A stretch of 7,604 nucleotides of DNA from Clostridiales bacterium (lineage in GTDB: Bacteria; Bacillota; Clostridia; Oscillospirales; Oscillospiraceae): positions 1 through 7,604 of the forward strand of contig SFFE01000035.1 of assembly GCA_004556965.1 (NCBI GenBank), read 5' to 3'. This document shows, in pieces, positions 1 to 6,854 of this stretch (its first letter is position 1; each line of letters begins with the position of its first letter). The translations under genes were made by a program, and so were the position numbers. Under the pieces are notes generated by a model. The model did not search any database. It saw only the letters and a program-made list of their open reading frames with translations, and was not told where the DNA came from.

Positions 1-127
1 CGCTGCGCTCCGTTTCTGCGGCAAGCGCGAAAACTGCGCATCTGCTCCCGCCTTCTTCCTGATCCTCCGGAATCGCTACGCTGGATTCCGTCGGAGATGC
101 GAGGACGCGAGCGCGCCCGTTCTGACG
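1..127 (-). repeat. Composite palindromic repeat, copy 1 (inverted, cut by window edge)
   Basis: Read on the minus strand, this stretch begins with CGTCAGAACGGGCGCG (127 to 112), an exact 16-base match to 4626-4641, and then CTCGCATC (103-96), which matches 4656-4663. A hairpin follows, with stem CGGAATC (68-74) and GATTCCG (84-90), at the place where the 4626 copy has its first hairpin. After it comes AGGAAGAAGGCGGGAGC (60-44), an exact 17-base match to 7492-7508. A second imperfect stem lies at 4-40 (TGCGC/GCGCA and GTTT/AAAC). The shared blocks keep their order while the stem sequences differ between copies. The element continues beyond the left edge, so its far end cannot be seen. No open reading frame here looks coding. 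Confidence 0.7.
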
Positions 128-130
128 CCC

Positions 131-159
131 TTGACAAGATACCGGATTGCGTGTACCAT
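131..159 (+). promoter_or_regulatory. Sigma-A-type promoter of the marR-ABC operon
   Basis: A consensus -35 box TTGACA (131-136) is followed after exactly 17 bp by TACCAT (154-159), which matches the -10 consensus at four of six positions. The predicted start of transcription is near 166, about 70 bases before the marR start codon. The -35 box begins only three bases after the end of repeat copy 1. An alternative -10, TAATAC at 161, would need a 24-bp spacer and is less likely. Confidence 0.6.
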
Positions 160-173
160 CTAATACTGTTAGA
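159..173 (+). promoter_or_regulatory. Palindrome overlapping the promoter; candidate MarR operator
   Basis: TCTAATACTGTTAGA is a perfect inverted repeat of 5 bp (TCTAA/TTAGA) around a 5-base centre. It touches the end of the -10 box and covers the predicted transcription start. A second perfect palindrome, AACCGGTT, lies at 178-185. MarR dimers typically bind imperfect 15-20 bp palindromes in their own promoters, so this is the obvious autorepression site. The assignment rests on position and symmetry only. Confidence 0.5.
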
Positions 174-234
174 CAAAAACCGGTTACAACACGCACATCC
201 AATTCACAGAGACAGCGCAACACGAGGGATTGCT

Positions 235-693
235 ATGGATTTTGAAGAACTGGCGCGCAGGCAGGTGCTGTGGGTCATCCACAGAGCGCCGCCGCAGGTG
301 GAAAACGCGCAGAAGCTGTTTTCACACGGGGAGGTCCGCATGGCGGGCGTCCTGTACGACGGGCACGACGGCGTGACGGCGGGCGAGCTGTCGGCGCTGC
401 TGGGCGTATCGACGGCGCGGGTCGCCGCGACGCTCAAGAGTCTGGAAAAGAAAGAGATCGTCTGCCGCCGCAGAGACCCGGCGGATCGCCGCCGGGTGCT
501 GGTGTATCTGACGCCGCGCGGACACGACGTGGCGGAGCGGCGGTTTTCAGAGGCCGTGCGCACGCTCGCGGAGGCCTACCGCCGGCTCGGCGAGGCGGAC
601 ACGCTGGAGTTTCTGCGCCTGTCGCGCCGGATGGACGAGATCGCGGAGCAGCTGCACCGCGAGGGAAAGGGGGATTCGCTTTGCGAATTGTGA
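235..693 (+). CDS. MarR-family winged-helix transcriptional regulator
   Basis: This is a 152-residue DNA-binding regulator that probably represses its own operon and releases DNA on binding a small toxic ligand, the usual MarR mechanism. The winged helix-turn-helix spans about residues 33-97. The recognition helix is near STARVAATLKSLEKK (59-72). The wing carries the family signature DPADRR (81-86) followed by LTPRG (92-96). The helices before and after it would form the dimer interface. The ATG at 235 is chosen because GAGGGA (224-229) sits 5 bases upstream and the protein then has the normal MarR length; an upstream in-frame extension to 97 would run through the promoter and repeat. Its 3' end overlaps the next gene by 13 bases, implying translational coupling. 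Its ligand cannot be told from the sequence. Confidence 0.9.
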   Translation: MDFEELARRQVLWVIHRAPPQVENAQKLFSHGEVRMAGVLYDGHDGVTAGELSALLGVSTARVAATLKSLEKKEIVCRRRDPADRRRVLVYLTPRGHDVAERRFSEAVRTLAEAYRRLGEADTLEFLRLSRRMDEIAEQLHREGKGDSLCEL

Positions 694-2810
694 AATATCT
701 GAAGGGCCACGTCCCCGGCGTGCTCCTGATTTTGATTTTGCTGGTCGTGCAGGCGTTCTGCGACCTGTCGCTGCCCGCCTACACGAGCGATATCGTGGAC
801 GTCGGCATCCAGAACGGCGGCATCAAATACGCAACGCCAGAGCAGATCCGGCAGAGCACGATGGACGACCTGCGCCTGTTCATGACGCCGCAGGATTATG
901 AGACGGCCGTGACCGCCTACGATCTGGCCGACGGCGTGTACACCCTGCGCAACAAGGCCGACTTGGAGCGGCTGAGCGACGTGTTCGCGCTGCCGGAGGT
1001 CATGTATCTGCGCATCTCCGAGCAGGGCACGACCGCGCTGGCGGAGGTGCGGCTCGCGATCGAGACCGGCACCATGACGCAGCAGCAGCTTTTTGACCGC
1101 GCGCAGGAGGCGATGGCCTCCATGGGCACGGTGTCCGGCTCGGTGGTGACCGCCGCCGCCATCGGCTTTCTGAAGACGGAATATCAGGTCATGGGCATGG
1201 ATCTGAACCACATCCGCAACGCCTATCTCTGGTCCGTCGGCGGGCGGATGCTGGCGCTGACGCTGCTGCTGGTCGCCGTGGCGATCACGATCAGCTTCCT
1301 CAGCAGCCGCATCTCCGCCGCCATCGGGCGCGACCTGCGCGAGCGGGTGTTCCGCTCGGTCATGTCCTACTCCTCGGCGGAGATGGACCAATTCTCCACT
1401 GCCTCGCTCATCACACGCAGCACGAACGACGTGATGCAGGTGCAGATGGTGTGCCTGATGCTGGTGCGCATCGTGCTGTACGCGCCGATCATCGGCATCG
1501 GCGGCATCATCAAGGTGCGCCAGACCGACACGGGACTGGACTGGATCGTCGCGGTCGAGGTCGCGGCGATGATCCTGCTCGTGCTCGTGCTGCTGAAGAT
1601 GACGATGCCGAAGTTCCGCCAGATGCAGGAGCGCGTGGACGACGTCAACCGCGTCAGCCGCGAGATCCTCACCGGCCTGCCCGTCATCCGCGCGTTCCAC
1701 CGCGAAAAGCACGAGGAAACGCGCTTCGACGGCGTGAACACCGCGCTGATGAAAACGCAGCTCTTCGTCAACCACGCCATGGCCTTCATGTCCCCGATCA
1801 TGTCCTTTACCATGTACGTCGTGACGCTGCTGATCGAATGGTTCGGCGCCAAGGGCATTGACGCCGGCAGCATGCAGATCGGCGACATGATCGCGTTTTC
1901 CACCTACACGATGCAGATCATCATGGCCTTTATGATGATTACCATGGTCACGATCTTCCTGCCGCGCGCGGAGGTCTCCGCCAAGCGCTTGGACGAGGTG
2001 CTCACTGCCAAGCCCAGCATCCGCGACCCGAAGAACCCCGTAACCGATCTGCCGCGCGAGGGCGTCGTGACGTTCCGGAACGTCTCGTTCCGCTACCCCG
2101 GCGCGGACGACGACGTGCTGCAGGGCATCGACTTCACCGCCCGCCCCGGCCAGACCACGGCCATCATCGGCTCCACCGGCTGCGGCAAGAGCACGCTGCT
2201 GAATCTCGTGCCGCGCTTCTACGACGTGACCGAGGGCGCCGTGATGATCGACGGCGTGGACGTGCGCCGGATGCGGCAGGCGGATCTGCGCGACATGCTC
2301 GGCTATGTGCCGCAGAAGGGCGTGCTCTTCTCCGGCGACATCATGTCAAACCTGCAGTTCGGCGGCGCGGGCGTGTCCGAAGCGGACATGATCCGTGCGG
2401 CCGAGACCGCGCAGGTGGAGGACTTCATCTGGTCGAAGCCGCAGCACTTCCTCACGCCCATCGCACAGGGCGGCATGAACGTCTCCGGCGGGCAGAAGCA
2501 GCGCCTGTCGATCGCCCGCGCGATCGCCAAGCATCCGAAGATCTACCTGTTCGACGACAGTTTTTCCGCTCTGGACTACAAGACGGACGCCACGCTGCGC
2601 CGCGCGCTCGCGGCGGAGACACAGGACGCGACCATTCTCATCGTCGCGCAGCGGATCTCCACCATCCTGCACGCCGACCAGATCATCGTGCTCAACGACG
2701 GCCGCATCGACGGCATCGGAACGCACGCCGAGCTTCTGCGCACGTGCGAAACCTATCGGGAGATCGCGCACAGCCAGCTCAGCGCGCGCGAGCTCGGAGA
2801 GGAGGCGTAA
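681..2810 (+). CDS. ABC exporter half-transporter, degenerate-site subunit (709 aa)
   Basis: This is a type IV ABC exporter half, with membrane domain then ATPase domain, and probably pairs with the next gene product to expel drugs, lipids or peptides. TM1 is at about 12-30 and TM2 at about 185-207. Between them lies a roughly 140-residue hydrophilic, probably extracytoplasmic segment, where most exporters have a short loop. ATPase motifs are Walker A GSTGCGKST (497-505), Q-loop Q545, signature VSGGQ (601-605) and Walker B IYLFDD (621-626). The catalytic Glu position is D626 and the switch-His position is Q657, as in non-hydrolysing sites of heterodimeric exporters such as TM287/288 or TAP. 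The start is a TTG at 681, supported by AAGGGGG (667-673) 7 bases upstream; a GTG at 690 is less well placed. The gene overlaps marR and its stop is 3 bases before the partner's ATG. The substrate is unknown. Confidence 0.92.
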   Translation: MRIVKYLKGHVPGVLLILILLVVQAFCDLSLPAYTSDIVDVGIQNGGIKYATPEQIRQSTMDDLRLFMTPQDYETAVTAYDLADGVYTLRNKADLERLSDVFALPEVMYLRISEQGTTALAEVRLAIETGTMTQQQLFDRAQEAMASMGTVSGSVVTAAAIGFLKTEYQVMGMDLNHIRNAYLWSVGGRMLALTLLLVAVAITISFLSSRISAAIGRDLRERVFRSVMSYSSAEMDQFSTASLITRSTNDVMQVQMVCLMLVRIVLYAPIIGIGGIIKVRQTDTGLDWIVAVEVAAMILLVLVLLKMTMPKFRQMQERVDDVNRVSREILTGLPVIRAFHREKHEETRFDGVNTALMKTQLFVNHAMAFMSPIMSFTMYVVTLLIEWFGAKGIDAGSMQIGDMIAFSTYTMQIIMAFMMITMVTIFLPRAEVSAKRLDEVLTAKPSIRDPKNPVTDLPREGVVTFRNVSFRYPGADDDVLQGIDFTARPGQTTAIIGSTGCGKSTLLNLVPRFYDVTEGAVMIDGVDVRRMRQADLRDMLGYVPQKGVLFSGDIMSNLQFGGAGVSEADMIRAAETAQVEDFIWSKPQHFLTPIAQGGMNVSGGQKQRLSIARAIAKHPKIYLFDDSFSALDYKTDATLRRALAAETQDATILIVAQRISTILHADQIIVLNDGRIDGIGTHAELLRTCETYREIAHSQLSARELGEEA

Positions 2811-2813
2811 GCG

Positions 2814-4625
2814 ATGCCGGGACCGCATGGAAAACCCGGAATGGCTCCGGAAAAAGCCAAAGACTTCAAGGGCACGCTGCGCAAGCTCCTCGCCTATCTC
2901 GGAAAATACCGCATCGCGGTGCTCGCCGTGCTGCTCTTCGCCGTGGCGAGCACGGTGTTCAGCGTGATCGGGCCGAAGATCCTCTCGACCGCCACGACCG
3001 AGCTGGCCGAAGGCCTGCAGCGCAAGCTCGCGGGCACGGGCAGCATCGACTTTGCGAAGATCGCGCACATTCTGCTCTCGGTGCTCGCGATCTACGTGGT
3101 CAGCTCGCTCTGCGCCTTCGGCGAGAGCTGGCTCATGTCCACCGTGACGCAGAAGCTCTCCTACCGCCTGCGCCGCGAGATCACGGAAAAAATCGGCCGG
3201 ATGCCGATGAAATACTTTGAAAAGCGCTCCGTCGGCGACGTGCTCTCGCGCATCACGAACGATGTGGACACCATGTCCTCCGGCATGAACCAGTCGCTCA
3301 CGCAGCTCATCACGAGCGTGACGACCATCATCGGCGTGCTGTATATGATGCTGTCCATCAGCCCGCTGCTCACGCTGATCGCGCTCGTCATCCTGCCGGT
3401 GACGGGGCTGATCACCAGCGTCGTCGTCAAGCACAGCCAGCGCTATTTCAAGGCGCAGCAGCGCAACCTCGGCGCCATCAACGGCAAGATCGAGGAGACC
3501 TACAGCGGCCACAGCGTCGTGCGGGCGTTCAACCGCGAGCAGGCGACCATCGACGAGTTCGACGAGATCAACCAGCGGCTGTACACCACCGCGTGGAAGA
3601 GCCAGTTCCTCTCCGGCCTCATGCAGCCGCTGACGAACTTCGTCGGCAAGCTCGGCTACGTGTTCGTGGCCGTCGTGGGCTGCTCGCTCGCGGCCAAGGG
3701 CAGCATCACGATCGGCGACATTCAGGCGTTCATCAGCTACGTCTCCAGCTTCACGCAGCCGATCACGGCGCTGGCGCAGGTCAGCAACCAGATGCAGTCC
3801 ATGGCCGCGGCGGCCGAGCGCGTGTTCCAGTTCCTTGAGGAGGCCGAGGAGCCGGCAGACCCCGCCCTCCCCGCCGGCACGGAGCATGTGCGCGGCGACG
3901 TGTCGTTCCGCCACGTGCGCTTCGGCTACGACCCGGAAAACCCCGTAATCCACGACTGGAGCTGCGACGTCAAGGCCGGGCAGACGGTCGCCATCGTCGG
4001 CCCGACCGGCGCTGGCAAGACCACGATGGTCAAGCTCCTGATGCGGTTTTACGACGTGGACGGCGGCAGCATCCTTGTGGACGGGCACGACCTGCGCGAA
4101 TACGCGCGCGGCGACCTGCGCCGCTGCTTTGCAATGGTCCTGCAGGACACGTGGCTGTTCAAGGGCACGATTCTGGAGAACATCCGCTACGGCCGCCCGG
4201 ACGCGACCGACGAGGAGGTCGTCGCCGCCGCGAAGGCCGCGCGCGCGGACGCCTTCATCCACACGCTGCCCGGCGGCTACCAGATGGAGCTGAACGAGGA
4301 GGCCACCAACGTCTCGCAGGGGCAAAAGCAGCTGCTCACCATCGCCCGCGCCGTGCTGGCCGACGCGCCGGTGCTCATTCTCGACGAGGCCACGTCCTCG
4401 GTCGATACCCGCACCGAGCAACTCATTCAGGACGGCATGAACGAGCTGATGCGCGGCCGCACCAGCTTCGTCATCGCGCACCGGCTCTCCACCATCCGCA
4501 ACGCCGACCTCATCCTCGTCATGCGCGACGGCAACATCGTCGAGCAGGGCACGCACGAGGCACTACTGGCGCTGGGCGGCTTCTACGCCGCGCTGTACAA
4601 CAGCCAGTTCGAGGACGTCATCTGA
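2814..4625 (+). CDS. ABC exporter half-transporter, catalytic subunit (603 aa)
   Basis: This is the second half of the heterodimeric exporter, of normal family length. Six membrane helices are visible at about 34-55, 83-107, 162-183, 184-206, 272-295 and 300-320. The ATPase domain has Walker A GPTGAGKTT (396-404), Q-loop Q444, Walker B VLILDE (520-525) with the catalytic E525, D-loop SSVD (528-531) and switch H556. The signature is VSQGQ (500-504) rather than LSGGQ. That deviation is what is expected of the subunit whose signature faces the partner's inactive Walker site. The ATG is preceded by GGAGG (2801-2805) 8 bases upstream, inside the end of the first ABC gene, so the two are translated together in equal amounts. 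The TGA stop is directly followed by repeat copy 2. The transported compound cannot be inferred; adjacent MarR suggests a toxic or antimicrobial inducer. Confidence 0.93.
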   Translation: MPGPHGKPGMAPEKAKDFKGTLRKLLAYLGKYRIAVLAVLLFAVASTVFSVIGPKILSTATTELAEGLQRKLAGTGSIDFAKIAHILLSVLAIYVVSSLCAFGESWLMSTVTQKLSYRLRREITEKIGRMPMKYFEKRSVGDVLSRITNDVDTMSSGMNQSLTQLITSVTTIIGVLYMMLSISPLLTLIALVILPVTGLITSVVVKHSQRYFKAQQRNLGAINGKIEETYSGHSVVRAFNREQATIDEFDEINQRLYTTAWKSQFLSGLMQPLTNFVGKLGYVFVAVVGCSLAAKGSITIGDIQAFISYVSSFTQPITALAQVSNQMQSMAAAAERVFQFLEEAEEPADPALPAGTEHVRGDVSFRHVRFGYDPENPVIHDWSCDVKAGQTVAIVGPTGAGKTTMVKLLMRFYDVDGGSILVDGHDLREYARGDLRRCFAMVLQDTWLFKGTILENIRYGRPDATDEEVVAAAKAARADAFIHTLPGGYQMELNEEATNVSQGQKQLLTIARAVLADAPVLILDEATSSVDTRTEQLIQDGMNELMRGRTSFVIAHRLSTIRNADLILVMRDGNIVEQGTHEALLALGGFYAALYNSQFEDVI

Positions 4626-4767
4626 CGTCAGAACGGGCGCGGTGGGACGCGCACCCTCGCATCCCCGGACGCAGGCTTGACCTGCGTCCGGGAAAGGAAG
4701 AATGACAGTGCCGGTCGATCCCGTACCGCTTGCGGTACGGGATCGACCTTGCGCTGTCATTCTGACG
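4626..4767 (+). repeat. Composite palindromic repeat, copy 2 (complete, 142 bp)
   Basis: The element is bounded by 8-bp terminal inverted repeats, CGTCAGAA (4626-4633) and TTCTGACG (4760-4767). It contains two hairpins. The first is a perfect 12-bp stem CCCGGACGCAGG (4664-4675) with loop CTTGA and its complement (4681-4692). The second is nested: an outer 10-bp stem AGAATGACAG (4699-4708) with 4754-4763, a small internal loop, and a perfect 17-bp inner stem 4713-4729 with 4732-4748 around TT. It has no coding capacity and looks like a MITE- or REP-like element. It begins on the base after the ABC stop codon and may also serve as transcription terminator for that operon, although the nearest T-run (4780-4784) is 12 bases past the end of the element. 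Confidence 0.75.
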
Positions 4768-4822
4768 CCGGAGCGCCTGTTTTTCGCCCATTTTCCTCTC
4801 TTTGTTCCCTTTTCCGCCAGAA

Positions 4823-4854
4823 TTAACAGACTCTTAACATCTCATGGCTACCAT
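4823..4854 (+). promoter_or_regulatory. Candidate PhoP-box direct repeats and -10 of the lipid operon
   Basis: TTAACA occurs at 4823-4828 and again at 4834-4839, a five-base gap and an 11-bp period. TACCAT (4849-4854) downstream could be the -10. In Bacillus and Clostridium, PhoP binds TTAACA-like hexamers with this period, usually in two pairs; only one pair is clear here. No good -35 for a plain sigma-A promoter is visible, which fits an activator-dependent promoter. Other -10 candidates such as TAGTAT (4884-4889) cannot be excluded. Confidence 0.4.
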
Positions 4855-4950
4855 TTGCGTATCGTTACGTTTTAGACTTGGTGTAGTATGCCCATCCGGG
4901 GCAATGCAAATCCTAAGAACACCAACGGATCGGATAAGGAGAATCGGCCT

Positions 4951-6060
4951 GTGAAATATCTCATTCTCTCCCGCAGCAGCGGACAGGGACACAACTCGGC
5001 GGCCAAGGCGCTGCAGGAGAAGCTGACGCAGTTCGGCGCGGAGGCCGACTTCGTGGACGGCGCGCGCTTCGTGCGGAGCATCTGCAACGACGGTTTTTCC
5101 AAAGTGTATATCTCCGTCACGCAGCACGCCGCGCCGCTGTTCGGCAAGGCGTACCAGATCGCGCGGCACCTCAGCTCTCCCAACCGCAAATTCGTCATCT
5201 ATTACTGCAACGTGCGCGGCGCGGCCGCGCTGCACGAATATATCGAGGACAACGGTTTCGACGGCGTGATCACCACGCACCTCTACCCCGCCGAGACGCT
5301 CACGTGGCTGCGGCGCAACCGCGGTCTCACCGTGCCGACGTTCTTCATCGGCACGGACTACACCTGCATCCCCTTTGAGGAAGAGACGGAGCTGGACTAT
5401 TACTTCGTGCCGCAGGGCGAAGCGGGCCGCACCTATCTGGAGCGCGGCATCCCGGCGGAGAAGCTGCGCTACACGGGCATCCCCGTGCGCGACGCATTCT
5501 GCGGCCGGGGCGACCGGCTGCAGGCGCGCGCGGCGCTGGGGCTGGAGCCGGACAGGCCGTACTACCTCATCATGTCCGGCTCGATGGGCTACGGCAATCT
5601 GGAGGAGCTGACCGACAGCGTGCTGCGGCAGGCGCCGGACGCGCACCCGATCCTGCTCGGCGGCAGCAATCAGGCGCTGAAAGCCCGCCTGCGCGAGCGG
5701 TATGACCCGGAAACGGCCACCGTGCTGGACTTCACCACGCAGGTGCCGCTGTATATGGACGCGTGCGATCTGCTGTTCACGAAGCCCGGCGGGCTGACGA
5801 GCACGGAGGCCGCCGCCAAAAACACCGCGCTCATCCACACGAAGCCCATCCCCGGCTGCGAGACCGAAAACGCGCGCTACTTCTCCGGGACCGGGATGTC
5901 CCTCGCCGGCGAGGACACGGACGAGCTGGTCGCACGCGCCGTCGCGCTCGCAAACGACCCGGACGCGCAGGCGGAAATGTTCCGCTGCCAGCGCACGCAC
6001 ATCAACCCCCACGCGGCGGACGACATCTGCCGCGCCGTTCTGGAGCTGACGAACGCATGA
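4951..6060 (+). CDS. GT28 diacylglycerol glycosyltransferase (UgtP/MGDG-synthase type)
   Basis: This 369-residue membrane-associated enzyme is predicted to transfer glucose or galactose from a UDP-sugar to diacylglycerol, making the membrane glycolipids that also anchor lipoteichoic acid in Firmicutes. The N-terminal MGDG-synthase domain starts with SRSSGQGHNSAAKAL (7-21), with TTH (108-110) and GTDYTCIPF (134-142). The C-terminal nucleotide-sugar domain shows YTGIPVR (174-180), TKPGGLTSTEA (277-287) and PIPGCETEN (299-307), close to the family PIPGxExEN motif. The GTG at 4951 is chosen because TAAGGAG (4935-4941) lies 9 bases upstream and it gives the usual KYLILS beginning; the in-frame codon at 4888 has no ribosome site and adds 21 polar residues. 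It overlaps the next gene by ATGA. Sugar and number of transfers (mono- or diglycosyl) are not predictable. Confidence 0.88.
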   Translation: MKYLILSRSSGQGHNSAAKALQEKLTQFGAEADFVDGARFVRSICNDGFSKVYISVTQHAAPLFGKAYQIARHLSSPNRKFVIYYCNVRGAAALHEYIEDNGFDGVITTHLYPAETLTWLRRNRGLTVPTFFIGTDYTCIPFEEETELDYYFVPQGEAGRTYLERGIPAEKLRYTGIPVRDAFCGRGDRLQARAALGLEPDRPYYLIMSGSMGYGNLEELTDSVLRQAPDAHPILLGGSNQALKARLRERYDPETATVLDFTTQVPLYMDACDLLFTKPGGLTSTEAAAKNTALIHTKPIPGCETENARYFSGTGMSLAGEDTDELVARAVALANDPDAQAEMFRCQRTHINPHAADDICRAVLELTNA

Positions 6061-6629
6061 AGGAAGCCCTGTTTTATTCGATGATCGGATTTTTGTCCGG
6101 CAGCGTGCTGTATAGCTGGCTGCTGCCCAAGCAGCTTTGCGGCGTGGACATCGTGGCCGCGTCGGACGACGGCAACCCCGGCACGCACAACGCCATGCAG
6201 CTCGCCGGGAAGCGGGTGGGCAGTCTGTGCCTGCTGTGCGATCTGGCAAAGGGCTTTCTCCCCGTGTGGATCGCCGCGCAGCGGATGGACGCAATGTCGC
6301 TGTGGTTCGCACCGGTGCTGGCCGCGCCCGTGCTGGGGCACGTGTTCTCGCCCATGCTGCACGGCCGCGGCGGCAAGGGCATCGCCGCGTCGTTCGGCGC
6401 GCTGCTCGGCCTACTGCCGTGGAACCTCTCCCTGCTCGCGCTGGCCGCGCCGTATGTGCTGCTGTCCACCGTCGTGCGCATCCGCCCGCACGCGAAGCGC
6501 ACCGTAGTGAGCTACCTCGTTTTCGCCGCCGCCGCGCTCGTGGTCAACCCGCCGTCGATCGCGCTCGGCTGCCTGCTCATCGCCGCGCCCGTCGTCGCGC
6601 GCCATTGGCCGGAACTGCGCTCCGCATAA
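6057..6629 (+). CDS. Divergent PlsY-like glycerol-3-phosphate acyltransferase
   Basis: This 190-residue, mostly hydrophobic protein resembles PlsY, the membrane enzyme that acylates glycerol 3-phosphate from acyl-phosphate as the first step of phospholipid synthesis. Recognisable are GSVLYS (15-20) in the first motif region, DDGNPGTHN (37-45) in place of the usual GSGNPGATN, DLAKG (62-66), and GHVFSPMLHGRGGKG (94-108), matching GHxFPxxxxFxGGKG. The third PlsY motif, HRxNIxRLxxGxE, is reduced to RHWPELR (182-188) just before the stop. Catalytic competence is therefore uncertain, and it may be a paralogue with a modified role rather than the housekeeping enzyme. The ATG overlaps the glycosyltransferase stop (ATGA), with GGAG at 6042-6045, so the two lipid genes are translationally coupled. 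No clear terminator follows. Confidence 0.75.
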   Translation: MKEALFYSMIGFLSGSVLYSWLLPKQLCGVDIVAASDDGNPGTHNAMQLAGKRVGSLCLLCDLAKGFLPVWIAAQRMDAMSLWFAPVLAAPVLGHVFSPMLHGRGGKGIAASFGALLGLLPWNLSLLALAAPYVLLSTVVRIRPHAKRTVVSYLVFAAAALVVNPPSIALGCLLIAAPVVARHWPELRSA

Positions 6630-6738
6630 GCGACAGCGTGTGGTTTTCTGTGCATTTCGACAGGTTTTTTGTTTCATCGGCTCTTTTACTTCGTGATTTT
6701 ACACAAGAATAATTGATAATCTTTTGTCATTTTGAACA

Positions 6739-6768
6739 TTGACAGCTTTGGTCGTTTCCCGCTATAAT
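6739..6768 (+). promoter_or_regulatory. Strong sigma-A promoter of the non-coding RNA
   Basis: A perfect TTGACA (6739-6744) and a perfect TATAAT (6763-6768) are separated by 18 bp. The upstream 70 bases are AT-rich, unlike the rest of the window, and could act as an UP element. The predicted start is near 6775. It is the best promoter in the window and no protein gene of normal size follows, which suggests a highly expressed RNA. The stretch 6630-6738 between plsY and this promoter holds nothing else that I can identify. Confidence 0.85.
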
Positions 6769-6854
6769 GAAGCCAAGGAGGAAGAGAGCAGCAAGCCCGG
6801 AAGGGAGCTGTTTTAAGTGATAGAAGGTCAAACCGATCGCAGGAGGTGGGTCCG

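Noticed and set aside
270..680. N-terminal extension of the first ABC gene to 270
   Set aside because: It would overlap marR in another frame and encode a Gly/Arg/Ala-rich stretch. The TTG at 681 has a good ribosome site and starts right before TM1.
576..1775. 399-codon minus-strand open frame
   Set aside because: It is an antisense shadow of marR and the first ABC gene; His- and Gln-rich with no recognisable fold.
2346..4556. 736-codon open frame on the minus strand, antisense to the ABC genes
   Set aside because: It mirrors the codon periodicity of the plus-strand ABC genes, is dominated by His, Asp, Arg, Leu and Val with no domain, and has no ribosome site. Long antisense frames are usual in GC-rich genes.
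4664..4784. Repeat copy 2 as an ordinary intrinsic terminator only
   Set aside because: The T-run is 12 or more bases beyond the hairpins, and the same framework recurs elsewhere in the window away from operon ends, so repeat identity explains more than terminator function.
4834..6312. 492-codon minus-strand open frame across the glycosyltransferase and promoter
   Set aside because: It is antisense to two clearly recognisable lipid genes, has low-complexity composition and no motif.
6790..6812. SRP RNA helix 8, suggested by the GGAA tetraloop
   Set aside because: The loop is right but the conserved asymmetric and symmetric internal loops (CAGGUCCGGAAGGAAGCAG pattern) are not present, and the rest of the RNA does not fold as SRP RNA.
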